Positions 11,063 through 23,834 of a DNA stretch of 64,000 bases are shown in pieces. Origin of the DNA: Xylogone sp. PMI_703 (taxonomy: Eukaryota; Ascomycota; Leotiomycetes); contig JAJTUQ010000007.1 of assembly GCA_021399445.1 (NCBI GenBank), forward strand, positions 496,001 through 560,000, written 5' to 3'. Position 1 is the stretch's first letter, and each line of letters opens with the position of its first letter. Both the position numbers and the translations under genes were made by a program. The notes under the pieces were generated by a model. The model worked only from the letters and a program-made list of their open reading frames with translations. It did no database searches and was not told where the DNA came from.

Positions 11063-12836
11063 ATGCCTGATTCGAAGAGGCACCACGGTAAAAGACCGTT
11101 CTATAGAGGCGGAGGAGGCAACAAACCGAAGACCACTCCTCCCGCCACTTCCGCCTCAGGAGACCAAAGTCATGGAGGTCATTCGGATGTGACGACCACG
11201 CCAATTGTCAGGGCTCCTCCCACAATTCCCATACCTCTTGATACACCACGGTTTGCGGATTTGGCGAAAGAAAATCTTGTCCATCCTATTCTACTCCAGA
11301 CAATTTCTGAGGATCTGAAATTTGATCACATGATGCCAGTTCAAGCCGCAACTTTCCATGACTTACTGGCTGAGAGAAGAGATTGTCTAGCACAAGCTAA
11401 AACAGGAACTGGAAAAACTATTGCATACCTTCTTCCTGCTATCCAGACACTCATTAACAGGAAGAGACCTGGTGGTTCCAGAATTTCCCTCCTTGTCATT
11501 GCTCCAACACGTGAGTTGGCGATGCAAATCGCAAAGGAAGCAACCGCATTGCTACAACGTCTTCCTCAATACAAAGTCTGTTTCGCAATTGGAGGTACAA
11601 ATAAGGATACTGAGGAGATGCACATTCTAGCTGGTTGTGATATACTCATTGCCACTCCTGGTCGTCTGTAAGTTCTTTCAATACCGCAGAACTTTGTCCC
11701 AACTTCGCTACTGAGTTCCAATACACTGACATAATGATAGATACGACCATATGAGCGATGAGAGGATTCTGGAAATGTTTGAATCTCTTGACACTCTCGT
11801 ACTTGATGAGGCAGATAGACTGCTTGATATGGGTTTCATGAATGCCCTGAAAGATATCGTTGCCCGCCTCCCAGATAAAGAGGCTACAAACAGGCAAGGA
11901 ATGCTATTCTCTGCTACAATTGCGCCACATGTAGAAAAATTTGCGCACCTAGTGCTCTCAAAGAACTACAAGTTTATTTCCACAATTCCGGCGGGCGAAG
12001 TTCCGACTCATGAACGAGTACCTCAACATCTAATAACCGTTCCAACATTCTCCGATGTAGCAGCAGCTCTGATAGGTTCTCTCCGCCATGAGATCTCACT
12101 TATCCCAACTGAACATTTCAAAGTCATCGTCTTTGCTCCAACTGCCGCTCTTGCCGATTTCTACGGCCACATTCTCACATCATTACCCAACTTCCCCCCA
12201 ACATCCGTCCTTCACGCCCGTGTTTCCCAAAATAAACGAACCAAAATTACAAATGATTTCCGAGAAGCATCGTCTAGTATCCTCGTTGCGACCGATGTTA
12301 TTGCTCGTGGTATGGACTTTCCAGCCGTGACAACAGTTTTCCAAGTCGGCATACCGGCTGATAAGGAAAGCTACATCCACCGCCTAGGACGTACTGCACG
12401 TGCCGGTGCAGAAGGGAAGGGTATCTTCATTGTGACATCCGAGGAATCGTTCTTCCCACGATTCACTCTGAAGGAGATACATTTCGAACAACAAGAACCT
12501 GATCTCAGCTCTGCTGAAGATATCAAGTCCATTGTCGAAAAGATGGACGATCAAGGGAAGACCTACCAAGCTTGGTTAGGATATTATAAGAGCCACTGTA
12601 AAGCAATGGGTTGGGATAATCATAGGCTCGTGGAAGAGGGGAATAGGTATGCCAAAGACGGGCTAGGGGCTGCAGAGACACCTTCGCTACAGAAGAGTAC
12701 CGTTGCAAAAATGGGCTTAAAGGGAATTGAGGGCCTGGTTGTTGTGCCCAATATCCCAAAAGCGCACCATCCTGGCGGAGGTGGAGAAGGGCGATCCAGA
12801 GGCAGTGGAGGGAAAGGAAAGGGAAGGGGAAAATGA
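11063..12836 (+). CDS. mss116: DEAD-box RNA helicase, Mss116-like
   Basis: Two exons, 11063-11667 and 11741-12836, separated by a 73 nt intron; 567 codons. All helicase motifs are visible: AQAKTGTGKT (I, about residue 112), APTRELAMQ (Ia), a GG pair, TPGRL (Ib, at the splice junction), VLDEADRLLDMGF (II), FSATI (III), ATDVIARGMDFP (V) and YIHRLGRTARAG (VI). The sequence resembles Mss116-type mitochondrial helicases, which assist group I/II intron splicing and translation. The N-terminus is basic and Gly-rich (RRHHGKRPFYRGGGG-like) and could serve targeting or RNA binding, but is not a textbook presequence. The C-terminus ends in a Gly/Arg/Lys tail. Cytosolic action of a related family member is the alternative. 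Confidence 0.85.
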
Positions 12837-13286
12837 GGTCATAATTAGAGGGTTTCACTTGTAGTTATAGGCCTTCTATTGATGTTGCATTATTATGATA
12901 GAGACGCGCGAGGAATGGGATCCTGTGTCTGGAAGGGATATCAGGCTTTTGTATGCATGGTTATATGATCTTTAGAGAGGGACGAAGCTCGGGCAACAGC
13001 ATTGTAGCGAAGGCGTTTAGATGGTTGGGCAATAGAGAGGACGAAACAATAAATTGAATTGTGGGAAGAGCGTTTACCAACAACATTATATATTAAAGTT
13101 TTCGTGTTCATCCTATGGGGATCTATATCTAACTGTATCCTCTAATGCGCTTCTAACATAAAACGATACAGCCTGTATAAACATCATAACCAGAAGTATT
13201 TCATGGAATGGCTAAGGATAGTCAATAAATTATTACATCAGAAAAGACATCTGGGTGGACATGTCTCCCCACTTTCTGATACTAAA
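12837..13286. other. Convergent 3' region
   Basis: It lies between the 3' ends of the helicase gene and the WSC protein gene. No coding signal is seen; polyadenylation signals of both are expected here. Confidence 0.5.
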
Positions 13287-16200
13287 TTATCCAGAATTCT
13301 TCAGAGCTTTCTCCACGTCGAAATAATACAAACTCAGCTTCGACCCGGCACCACAATACTCCGTCGAGTTACCAGGGCACTTCATTGAGCAGAGCGAGTT
13401 TGAAACATTTGTTCCAGGGACCACGCCGGCTTTATCGTTGCCATTAACGGTCAATGTGTTTCCGCACCAGCATTCTCGTCCATATTCAACGCCAGCGTAA
13501 GCATAGTTCCAGCAGGTTGATAGACATTTCTCGATAGTCATTCCCGTGCCATCATTAAGGACTTGCGATTTGAGGAGACGTCCAGAAGAAGGCTCGGTGT
13601 GGCAGCTATAATATGTGAAGTTGGCATTGCCAGAGGAGATGACAGTAATGGTGCTTGAAGGCTTGGCTGTGGTTGTAGTTGTCTTAGATGTTGTAGTTGT
13701 GCTACTTGAGGTCGTAGCAGACAAAGTAGTAGTTGCTTGAGTGGTAGTCGTCGTTTGAAGGCTTGTTGCTTGAGAGTTGACTGTAGATCTAGAACTAGAC
13801 ATCTGAGAACTAGTTGTTGAAAAGCTACCTGTCGAAGACGAAATAGATGTAGTTGGAGAGCTGGTCGCTTGTGAAGACGCTGTCTGAGAGCTTGATGCTT
13901 GGGAGCTAGATGTTTGAGGGGTTATTGAAGAGCTAACTGCCGCGGTAGAGCTTGTTGTTGTCTGCGCAGAGCTAGTTTCAATCGAAGAGCTTATGCTTTG
14001 AGAACTTGAGCTCGTCGACTGAGAGCTCGTTGAAGTTGAGGAGCTCACCGAAGGAGTAGTTGTTGAAGAGCTAGCTGAAACAACACTAGACGAAGATGAG
14101 CTCACTGCTTGAGATGTAGTCGGGGTTGTCGTCGTCGAGATACTAGTAGACGTAGTGATTTGAACGGTTGTTGTAGACATAATTGCTGTACTGGATTCAG
14201 GAGAGAGAATATACATCTCCAATCTGTTTCCAGCACCGCAATACTCATACTTATCTCCAGGGCAAGTAAAACTGCAATCCTTGGCAGGAGCCAATACGGA
14301 GCCCTGATTAAGGAAATTACCACAATAACCTAGTTACGAGTTAGTACCGCGAGAACAGAGGTTTGTGAGAAATATTGAACCTACATTCGCCGCCGTATTC
14401 AACACCAAAATATGTGTACCTTTGAGCTGAGCAGTAAATTTCACACTCTTCTAGCGTCATGGCTGAATAATCGTATAGTGGCGTGGCCCCAGTAAGTGCT
14501 CGCATACCAGTTGCCTCGGTGTAACATCCCAAATACTTGTAGTCTCCAATCCTCTGTTTGATACCGAGAGTCGCGGAGGGCGAGGCGGGAGTTGTTGTGG
14601 TCGTGGTACTAGTAGTGGTGATAGAAATGCCGGATGATAAGGAGGATGATATGGCGGATGAGATCGTGCTTGAGGATGAAGACCCTGGCGTGGATGTTGT
14701 CAAAGTAGAGCTAGGTGATGAAGAAACAGCCAGGGTGGTCGAAGAGCTGGTTAAAGAGGTGCTCAATGAAGTGAGAGAACTGGACAAGGATCCAGTACTT
14801 GATGATGACGCAAAAGATGAGGTGCTGCTGGCTATTCCAGTTGTCGTCGTTGGCGTCGTTGAAGCAACACCTTTTTTGTACATCTCAAGCTTGCCTCCAG
14901 CACCACAATACTCAAGCTTATTACCCGGGCATAGGAAACTACAGTCTGCTTGATTTGCTGCCAGAACACTTCCAGAACCAAGAGAATTGCCACAATAGCC
15001 TATAATAAGATTATTAGTGCATGAAGATTAGAAGAATGAGAATATGACTTACATTCCCGGCCGAATTCGACGCCAAAGTAGGAATAAGCACTACAAAATG
15101 CCGCACATGATTCCAGAGTCATGGTATCTGCTGCATAGGAGGAACCTCCCAAAGCCCGACCAGCTGTAGCCTCAGTATAACATCCTAAGAAGCCATATCC
15201 AGCAACTACATCCTTAATCCCCGGAATCGAAACCGAGCTCCGGTCATCAATTTCGTATACATTGAGCCTGCTTCCTGCACCACAGTATTCGGAAGAGTTG
15301 CCTTTGCAGACCATATTGCACTCGCTGATACTGGTAGGGGCGGCTCCAGAGCCAAATGAATTGCCACACCAACACTCCCCGCCGTACTCAACTCCTGCGT
15401 AGGCATACGAAGTACAGGCATCAACACAGCCTTTAACAGTGCCAGCCGCATTGGCCTTTCCAATAGAGAGAGCTCTGGTATTTGTGCCTTCCGTATAGCA
15501 ACCTACGCTATGGTATCCATCTACGCCAGGGTTTGTAACAGGGCTGCCTGCAGGTGGTGTTCCACCTCCACCGTTGTTGCCGCCGTCTCCACCATCGGGA
15601 GGAGGAGGTGGTGTGTATGTACCTCCACTTGAAAACAGCGAAATATAAGCTCCGCCTTCCCCAGCGCCAACACCATTTCCACCGCAGACTTGGTTGATAT
15701 TTCCACGGCACGGGTAATTGCAGTTGTCCTCATCGACTTGAAGTTTTGGGACTGTTGGACCACCCCAGCATTCGACATTATACTGGGTTCCACAGTACGC
15801 ATATCCTGCCTTTGCGCACGCAGCTATACACATCTCATTTGTGTTATTAACGTTGGAATATATTTGATGAGCTAGCTGTCGGCCAGGATTGTTCTCTTTG
15901 AAACAGCCAACATATCGGTAGATACCAAGGCCGGTAGCATCCAACGGAGGTGCTTGCTCTGAGATAGCGCCACACTCAAATTGGATAAATTGCTTCCCAA
16001 AGTTAGGGTCGTTCACATTCATCGTCCATTGAGCATAACCCATGTATGGGTCGGTATTTATCTGCTCTTTTGGTACAGAGCAATAGAGTGTTGCAGTCGC
16101 GCTCTTGCCTGGTGCTAGAAGAGTGCCTTCTCCGAGGTCGATCTGATTGCTCGCCCCGATAATACTGTTTACGCCAAATGGTGGCTTAGAGACTGTTAGA

Positions 16201-18831
16201 GAAAGACTAACACTGCCTGGCGGTGCAGCATTAGTCACTCGCAGCTTGAGAAATCGAGTTGTATTCTCAGTGACATTGCCAAATGTGAAATTCTTTGCAG
16301 AATCGAATGGCACCCAATCAGAGCCATCTGGTGTTTGGAATTCAACAAGAGCGAGTGGGGAATCCCCAGATGTACCAACAACGTCGAAAATTTTATTCCC
16401 GCCATCTGAGTTGACTTGAAGATAGGCAGCATAGTTACCAGAAGTAGCAGTATCGAAGTTGATAGTGACCGTGATCTCTGAGTTTCCTGGAATAATAGTT
16501 GGGAGGCCAATGAATGTAAACGGGCCTACTTTTGGTCCGATGGCAGTGGTGTTTGGATCAGTGAATGGTCCATCCTCGCTGACTTGTGAGAAAAAGATAT
16601 TAGAAATAGTTAAGTCCGCATTTCCAAGATTAGTGAAGATCACGGATTGGTTGGTACCACCAATCTGTCCTCCTGTAACAATGCCCTCAAATGCCACCGT
16701 AACCGGGCTAATAGCGAGGAGGGGCTTAGTACTCTGTCCTGTTCCTCGAAGACTGATAGGCGTAGTTGTGCTGTAACCTGCAACACCGTTGGTCGTTGAT
16801 ATCAATACATCCGAAGACAAGGGGCCAACTGCTTGAGGGTTAAAATAAGCACTGAAGGTGAAGTTCGTTCCAAGGGCGACATTTAATGGCACGGCTGGCA
16901 CGTTGGTAATATTGAAGTTGGCATTACCAGAAAGTGCAATAGAATTGACTGTGATGCCGACGAGAGCCTTGCATTGGATTGTTGCCTCTGCTGTCTTTTC
17001 ATTCAAATTGGAGGTACCAAAGTTATAAGGCGATGTGCACGTAACGGGAAGGTTGACTGGGGCACCAAAGCCATAAAAGTATCCCTGGGTCGTGCCCATG
17101 TATACTCGCCCGTCTCCAAACACTGGTCTTGTGAATTTTGTTGTCCCTGGAACATTAAATGCATTGATCATTTTCATCAGCCCATTCTCTGGAATGGCGT
17201 TATAGATACGTAGATTGTATCCCTCAACGTCACTCACCCAAACAAGGCCGGTTCCAGGTTCACCATTCAAGGAAGTAACAGTTCCGTGGCCGACTCCGAG
17301 GACATACGCATTCTTGGTAAGGCTGTCAGCGACTTTAGTAAATAGGGGCACACCGTTGTTGCAGGAAAATTTGAAAACATGAGTAGGATATTGGATAACT
17401 ACAGGTCATATCGTCAGCATTACTCAAATAGGATACTATTTGAGAATTCCTTACCATTAATGTAGATATATCCACCTTCCAGAGGATATACACCAGCTCC
17501 AGCATAGACTGAGTTTTCATTTTGATAGACTTGAATAACAGCATCCAGCTTATTGGGTCCGTTCTGGTAGCCGCCAAGATCATCAAGGTTCAGCCAATAC
17601 GTTTTACCACTTTTCCCGGTGACAACGCCAATGCGCCTATATTCGCCACAGGAGAATTCACTTGGCAGCAATTCCAGTGGACTGGTTCCAAGATCTCGAT
17701 CAGCACCATCTAGTTGTGTCTTCTCCCATGGCATGAAGAAATCAACGACGGCAAGGCTGCCATCATCGCCAATAGTCATATGGACAGCAGCTTCTTCAAG
17801 GGAGGTGGGTGGGTTGCGGCCATTGACAGGGATACCGTCAAGCTGAGAAGCGTATCCGTTTCCTGTAGCGAAGAATATTGAGCCTGCATTATCAGACGCC
17901 AGCCCACCACCAGACATCCAAACACCGCCTCCAGGAGTGGTGTTAGGCACACCCGCACCTTCCATTGCCAATCGCTCTACGGTTGCACCGGTGGTTTTAT
18001 CCCACCCCATGATCCAACCAGTGAAATTGTACTGGACACAATGCGAGGCAAATCCAGCATATATATACTGGCCTGTATGAAGTAGAGCGGGGCGCTGGTG
18101 ATGAATGCCGCCATTGAAGCTGCGAATTGGGTTATTTCTTGCAACTGTTCCTTCGAGATCGACTGGGAAATTGGGTCGCTCAGTTAAATCCACCGTGCTG
18201 ATGGCATGGACGTAGTAACGCCCATTCGGTTTTCCTTGTGGACCATTTCCGCCGTTTTGATCAGCATAAGTTTTTGCTGTCAAATACCAGGTATCTGTAT
18301 CAGGGTCGATGACACCAGTGGCAGTGATTCCCACAAGAGGATTAATATCAACGCAGCCGTCAAGATCAGCAGTTAGGAATGGTATGTGCAGATTTTTTGA
18401 GAGAACTATCGCACCCGTCTTGGCGTCTAGTTTATACAAGTTGTTCTGAGTTGTAGCAACGTAGACATACTGGACGCCATCTGCACCAGTATAAACCAAT
18501 GGCTGGGAGAAAATCTGTTCATTAGCACCGTTGTAATTGCCAGGAAGCTTTGTCTTGAATAGCTGGCCGAATTGGGCACTTCCGACTATCGCAGGGTCCA
18601 TATTATGATTACTGGTGGCGCATCCATGTTTAGCTGGGGCTCCAAGCAGCTCTCCATTTCCAAGGCGGAAGAATAGATAGAGACATAGTCAACTCACGTT
18701 TGGTATCCAGATCTGCTATTATCACCACCCCATGTTATCGTATCAGTTGACGCAAGAGCCGCGACATTTGTAAAGAAAAGAGATATTAAGAAGGTAAAAA
18801 TGGCGAACGGAGACATGACGGAAGCCATCAT
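13287..18831 (-). CDS. Secreted beta-propeller protein with Ig-like and five WSC domains
   Basis: Five exons: 18831-18698, 18611-17455, 17398-15053, 14999-14385 and 14329-13287, exactly 1,765 codons. A signal peptide (hydrophobic FAIFTFLISLFFTNVAALA) starts it. Residues about 30-500 form a PQQ-type beta-propeller-like region (YVYVATTQNNLYKLDAKTG). Residues about 510-900 hold repeated Ig-like/HYDIN-type beta domains (VIFTNLGNADLTISNI). WSC domains start near residues 919, 1059, 1167, 1366 and 1651, each with the Cys pattern GCYTE...C...YAGVEYGGECWCGN...C...C and a final EYCGAGSRL. Long Ser/Thr linkers, probably O-glycosylated, separate the last three. WSC domains bind carbohydrate in known proteins. 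There is no C-terminal membrane helix, so it is likely a cell-wall or extracellular protein. Splices 3 and 4 cut WSC domains at the same place, before YCGN, which points to exon duplication. Confidence 0.85.
13650..14180 (-). repeat. Ser/Thr-rich low-complexity coding repeat
   Basis: This encodes the linker between the fourth and fifth WSC domains, made of irregular Ser-Ser-Thr and Ser-Gln-Thr-Ser repeats. Low-complexity tracts of this kind often vary in length between strains. Confidence 0.8.
14580..14880 (-). repeat. Ser/Thr-rich low-complexity coding repeat
   Basis: This encodes the linker between the third and fourth WSC domains. It creates a long spurious open frame on the opposite strand, rich in Val and Glu/Asp. 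Confidence 0.8.
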
Positions 18832-18942
18832 GCCTCAGCGGGAAAAGCGCACAGCTATTCAGATACGTTCAATACAGTGGCCTGGTAGTGATACCCAACG
18901 ATTGAAAAGGCCCAACAAGATACTGATGGGGAAAATGTCCAA

Positions 18943-18955
18943 ATTATAAATAAAT
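18943..18955 (-). promoter_or_regulatory. TATA-like element upstream of the WSC protein gene
   Basis: A T/A-only stretch reading TATTTATTTATAA on the minus strand lies about 115 bp before ATG 18831, a normal distance for a fungal core promoter. Assignment rests on position and composition only. Confidence 0.35.
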
Positions 18956-19196
18956 AGGAAACGAATGGATGAGACCACGCACAGCTGTGCACTCGGTGAG
19001 GATCTCAGAGGATGATGAAGAATATCATGCTTGCGGCACTTCCGGAGAGTTATACGACCCTCTGGATCAATGCCCACTTGGACTTGGTCAGATCAGATAA
19101 TAAACATTCTTCTACGTGGCTTACAATCAATACTCTTGGCCATACTTGGCATCATGGCCAGATTGACAGGGCACGTCTAGATTCGCGCCCAGAATA

Positions 19197-19222
19197 GCAA
19201 AGGCGCAAAGGCGCAAAGGCGA
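19197..19222. repeat. Short tandem repeat, GGCGCAAA unit
   Basis: About three copies of an 8 bp unit lie in the GC-rich part of the intergenic region. No function is suggested. Confidence 0.7.
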
Positions 19223-20914
19223 CAAGAACGAGTAGTCACAACCAAGACGGCAGGGACGAGCCTTTTCGCCTCGAACACCTACCTTCTGGCCTCCGAACCT
19301 CGGCATATTCGACTAGGAACACTCGAACAGGCGATGAGTCGATAGGTTCTAGCTGCCAACGCCCAGGAACATGGCAGTGCAGGTGAAGATTTTGCCATGC
19401 AAGGTACGCGAGGCGCGCAGCTCCCCCAAGCATGGATGACTAATACGTAGAAATAGGGGCCGCACGGCGAGCCAGCGCCCTCACGACCCTGTAACGATCA
19501 TGAGATGATCGCAAAAGTAATAGCAAAATCGACATTTCTAATAACTCCTAACTGATAAGATTGATCTAGCTTTCTCGCACCTCGCCTCTAGATCCACAAC
19601 GTTCATCCCGACCGATCGGATTGACGATCTTCAATATTTTCCGGGACCTTGCCACCCCCGCGAAGCCCAATAGGGAGGGTCACTAGATAGGAAGTGTCTA
19701 TTATTGATTTTCTCCCAACCCTCCGGGCCCTCATACTCGAGAATCAATGCTTCGCATATTCCTCTGCAAGCTTTGTATGCAAGGCAGACGGATTTATGCA
19801 CTAATCATTGCGCTAACACCATTGATCCTTTCAGCTGGGAACAGAAAGAACAATACGGTAAGTATATCGCCGCCAAGGGCCTGGACTTTGTATTGAAGAG
19901 CATCCCCGCGGCCCAGAATACGAGAGTTTAAGACAACTTCTTGATTTTTGACTTAAGAATCGTAAGAGCGCCTATTGTAGTAGTAACTGAGACCTTGGAG
20001 CATCGTACTGTGAAAATAAAATAAAAGAAATAATAAGTCTAAACACCAAGGATTTCTCTGATTAGGCCGCCATGTATACAGTATCGAACACTTTAACGGA
20101 AAAGTAAGCCGAGATTATCACATCGTACGGATTCATAAAGAAATAAAGCCTTGGTCTTTGTCTAGATCCTCTTGGAATTTCCGAATTCGGTCGTGAGCGG
20201 AACTATGAAGTCCTTGGAGGGGCCTTGGCTGGACTCGGCGGACTTGGCGGAAGGCAGCGGGACAGGAGCGGACACGTTGACTACCGACGGACAGGATTTG
20301 TGAGTGAGACTATTGGGAGCGAGACACGCATGGTCTATCCAGTTACGGTACTTGGAATCGGAGCCTCCCTATGATGATGTTTCAAAGGAAAGTTTCCTGC
20401 AGGGGGTGGGTTTGCAATATCAGTCCCAGGCCACAGACATAAACGCTTCACTCAGCTCTTCTCATTCCTTGGTGAAATCTCCACCAAAGGCAGGAACCTT
20501 TCTTATCATTTTCCTTTCATCTGCAACTTGGCTGTGATAGATAAATACACGGCAGCATCCCTATCTAAGTGGATCTGCTGCCAAGATCTGAGTTGGGTTT
20601 GTGCTTTGTGCTACAAATACAGTGGCGGTGGCTCAATAAAATGAGGCTCTTTTCCCGCCTTTGGTAAAAGCCGTGAGAACTGTGTCATATATCGTTCATC
20701 ATCCTCAGCCGCATACAAATCGGCTTCGTATGTAAATCTCTTCCAAACTCCGGGGCCCCTTAAGAGGGGCAAAATAGCACAACACCCTTTTCCACTTCTC
20801 TGCTCTAATATGTAGCCTCCCCTTTTAGTCAAATACCAAGGGAATGAGAAAATAGATCCAGATAGCACCATAGACAAATACAGTTGTAAAATTTTCAGTA
20901 AATGAATACTTAGG

Positions 20915-23834
20915 TTATTCCTTACCAATATTATTTCCGGGCCATCCTGTACCTTCTAGTATAGCCGTAATATCTTCATCTCGAAGATGAGGCGAAATGT
21001 TTGAGAATGCTGAAGCTGATCCTGAGATGTCACCCTGCATAGCCGCCGTCGTCGGCCAGCCAGTATCGACGTTATAAGTAGACGTAGATGCATGATAAAA
21101 TAGCCCATATAGTCCTGCTGTGCCTCGATTATGGTTGTTGTGATTAACTGATTCCCGATATGGATACTCCCTTGGGGTTCCGGTATCATTTGTCACATCT
21201 AGGACGGATGTATCAAGGTTTTCGGAATTGGGACTAGTATTCGACGGAATCGGAAGATTGAAAGTTGTCGCAAATAGACGATCTTGGAGATCAAGTGGTG
21301 AGGCCTGGATGTTCGCAATAGTGCTCGCCACGTATGGATCCATATACTGGTTATGATCACTGTGAGTCGATTGTGATGCTTGATTGCTGTTATTCGTAGA
21401 ACTGCCAGAGCTATCGGCTGGGCTGCTACTGCTCGTCTCTCTTGGCCAAACACCATGCATAGCTCCAGAGATAAATGGATGTTGGATGCCGCCATCAGCG
21501 GCATTCTCCTTTCTTGACTTGGCTTCTATTGCCATTTGTTTAGCATGTATACTACTGTTCCAGGCACAGGTATTCACACTATCTAACATAACAATCCCTT
21601 CAGGAAGCACTCCACTGAGGGCACGCTTGCCTGGTGGTTTAGGCGGAGCACCAGCTTTCCTTGTATGGTTCTCAATCTGGATACCACTGGCATCAAGGTC
21701 AAACTCCAATTGGACGAGGAAATGATGTGTGATGCTATGGGTCTTGCCCATCGCTTTCATAGCAGATAACAGAAAATCTACATTGCTCTTGCTCTGTGGA
21801 CGACTACGAGCTGTCATTGCATCCTGTATGAAGACGCCAGCTGCAACGTAGAGGCAGAAACCAATCCAGGAGGGCATCTGGATAACAAATTAGCATTGCG
21901 TCTTATCCGACATAAATTCCAATTGCCTACATTAGAAGAATTCACGTGGGTCACAAGACGCATGATATTTGTGACCTCTTCAGCAGCCATGAGGTTTCGT
22001 TCTTGACACTGTCGGATGAATTTTGGATCAAGGTTATACCTCTGGGCGGCCAATACTGCGGCCTGGTGAAGGCAGATTGCAGAGGTGTGGATGTTCATAT
22101 TAAGAAAAACAACATTCAAATCTCTTATACCTTGGGGTAGTCTTAAGTGCTCCGGCAGAAACATGAAGGTATTAGATAAAACATTGTCCATTCTTCGGTG
22201 CCGTTTCCAGAATTCACCTCCTGCTAAGTCGTCAGGACGCTCATTTGGTCCTGTTTTCTGCAAATGCTGGAAATTATGGCCAAATAGACAGGCCGAGAGT
22301 ACCACTCCACCGTATGGTGAGAGTATAGCGGCACCCTCAGGAGTAAGTGCCTCCTGCAATGTGGGCGTCCTTTCCTCAATACCAGCTTCGAAAGCTCTCT
22401 CGGTTGATGGAAGATTGGTTTGTATCTTCAGATCATTTAGTTTCTAGGATAGTTAATCTTATTGTCTAACTTACTCCTGTCTCATCGATAAGCATTGGCC
22501 ATCCAGTACCAGAGCTTGCCCATCTAGCTGAGGTCAGAAACCCATATGAAGCTCATTAGTCAAGTATATCTTTGACATACCTGTCTCCATAAAATGCTCC
22601 CCAGAAAGCTCTTCTACGTTCTTCCGTTTCGATCCAATCCCGCGGGGGAGCAAGCATGGTCTTGTAGTTAGGGTATTCACTATCAAGGTTGTGCAAACCA
22701 AGCATTTGAGCAAGCCGAGTACATCTCCCACTGCTCATCCATGCTCGCGTGAAGTATGTCTGTTTTGCTTCATAATTCGCGATAAGATGCCACGTCTGGA
22801 CATACCTAACAGAGGTGTACAACTCTCCATTTCCCTAGCGTTAGGTAAGGATTTAGATCAACTATGGAAAGCACTAAAAGAACCAAAAACTGTACTATGC
22901 CCACTTACTTTCATTTCAGTTTGCTCAAGATACTTCCGCGATCGTTGATAAAAGACGCCATGGTAATTCGCATATTTATCTGAAACAACTGCCGCGGTTG
23001 CCAATATAGCATACTGTAAGCAAATAGGAGGTCTCATGCTAGGTGGAAGCTTCAGTGCTGCAATATATCGTCCCTTGTGAATTAGTGGAACTTGAGGATG
23101 GCACTGTTCGAAGTATAACTGAGTCCTGCATGTATTCACTATCAATAATCGGTCGATCCAGTATATGATTATCACGTACAATTCTTCACACATCTCTACT
23201 GGAGGCAATGCCTCCTCAATTCCCAAACTTGTTAACTCCTGGCTGTAGGAGTCATGAAATGGATGAGTAGGCCCATACGCATGAATGTTGAAAGAGGGCT
23301 CCGGCATTTCTTGTTGGATATTCGAGGTATCGCTGTTGTCATTATCCCCAGACTCAAGATCCATAGACGTATCATTCGATTCGACAGGTGCCTGTGATAT
23401 CTGTGGAGCAGAGCTTGAAGCCAGATTCTTCACCTTGTTGACTTCAGCAACAAGCTTCGTTTCAACTTGCGCTAGACAAAATCCCATCAGCCAAAGCTCT
23501 CATAAATCAATGGAAGCATCTGCAAACCTAATCTAGCCTCCAATTCCCTCATGTTCCGTCTCTTGGACCCGACATTTCTCTTTCTCTCTGGATATTCGCA
23601 TGGCTGCTTTGCACGCACACAAGTTGCACACGCAGGCTTAATTCGGTCACATTTCAGTTTTCGTTTGCGGCAGTTGACACAGGAAATTGTCTTCTCTATC
23701 CTTTCTGAGGCTCCTCCTGTCGACCCACCAGTACTGGTGCTGTCAAAGGCGGGGGAGGGTCCAACAACATCCGCGAGGTCCGTTGACTGAGGCGCCGGAT
23801 CTTCAACAACACTGCTACCAGGCACTGTCGACAT
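20915..23834 (-). CDS. Zn2Cys6 transcription factor with fungal-specific regulatory domain
   Basis: Seven exons (23834-23528, 23471-23180, 23125-22909, 22834-22581, 22523-22475, 22443-21931, 21877-20915) summing to 865 codons. The zinc cluster is at residues 52-79 (C-x2-C-x6-C-x6-C-x2-C-x6-C) followed by a basic linker and a short coiled-coil-like segment. The middle holds the fungal-specific transcription factor domain, with FEQCHPQVPLIHKGRY, a typical landmark, and RRRAFWGAFYGDR. The C-terminal 300 residues are Ser/Asn-rich and probably activating. It is a nuclear DNA-binding regulator whose targets are unknown. The oxalate decarboxylase begins about 2 kb away on the same strand. The fifth intron is only 31 nt (22444-22474). 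The end could extend through a GT at the last Ile codon, but the stop at 20915 is adequate. Confidence 0.85.

Larger units (their letters stand above)
18832..20914. other. Long intergenic region between two minus-strand genes
   Basis: About 2 kb with no supported gene, GC-richer than average around 19200-19500 and 20200-20300. A short plus-strand stretch ending at 19931 reads like coding sequence (about QYGKYIAAKGLDFVL) but has no partner exon or domain. It holds the WSC gene promoter on the left side and the 3' end of the regulator gene on the right. Confidence 0.45.

Noticed and set aside
14558..14953. Long plus-strand open frame rich in Val, Glu and Asp
   Set aside because: It is the complement of the Ser/Thr-rich linker of the WSC protein; low-complexity Ser codons keep the opposite strand open.
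16147..16776. Plus-strand open frames opposite the Ig-like region of the WSC protein gene
   Set aside because: Antisense shadows of a well-supported exon with no domain of their own.
19197..19222. CRISPR-like or attachment-site repeat
   Set aside because: Only three copies of an 8 bp unit without spacers; a simple tandem repeat in a eukaryotic genome.
19704..19931. Plus-strand frame ending in coding-like sequence
   Set aside because: No start context, partner exon or recognised domain; too short to support a gene.
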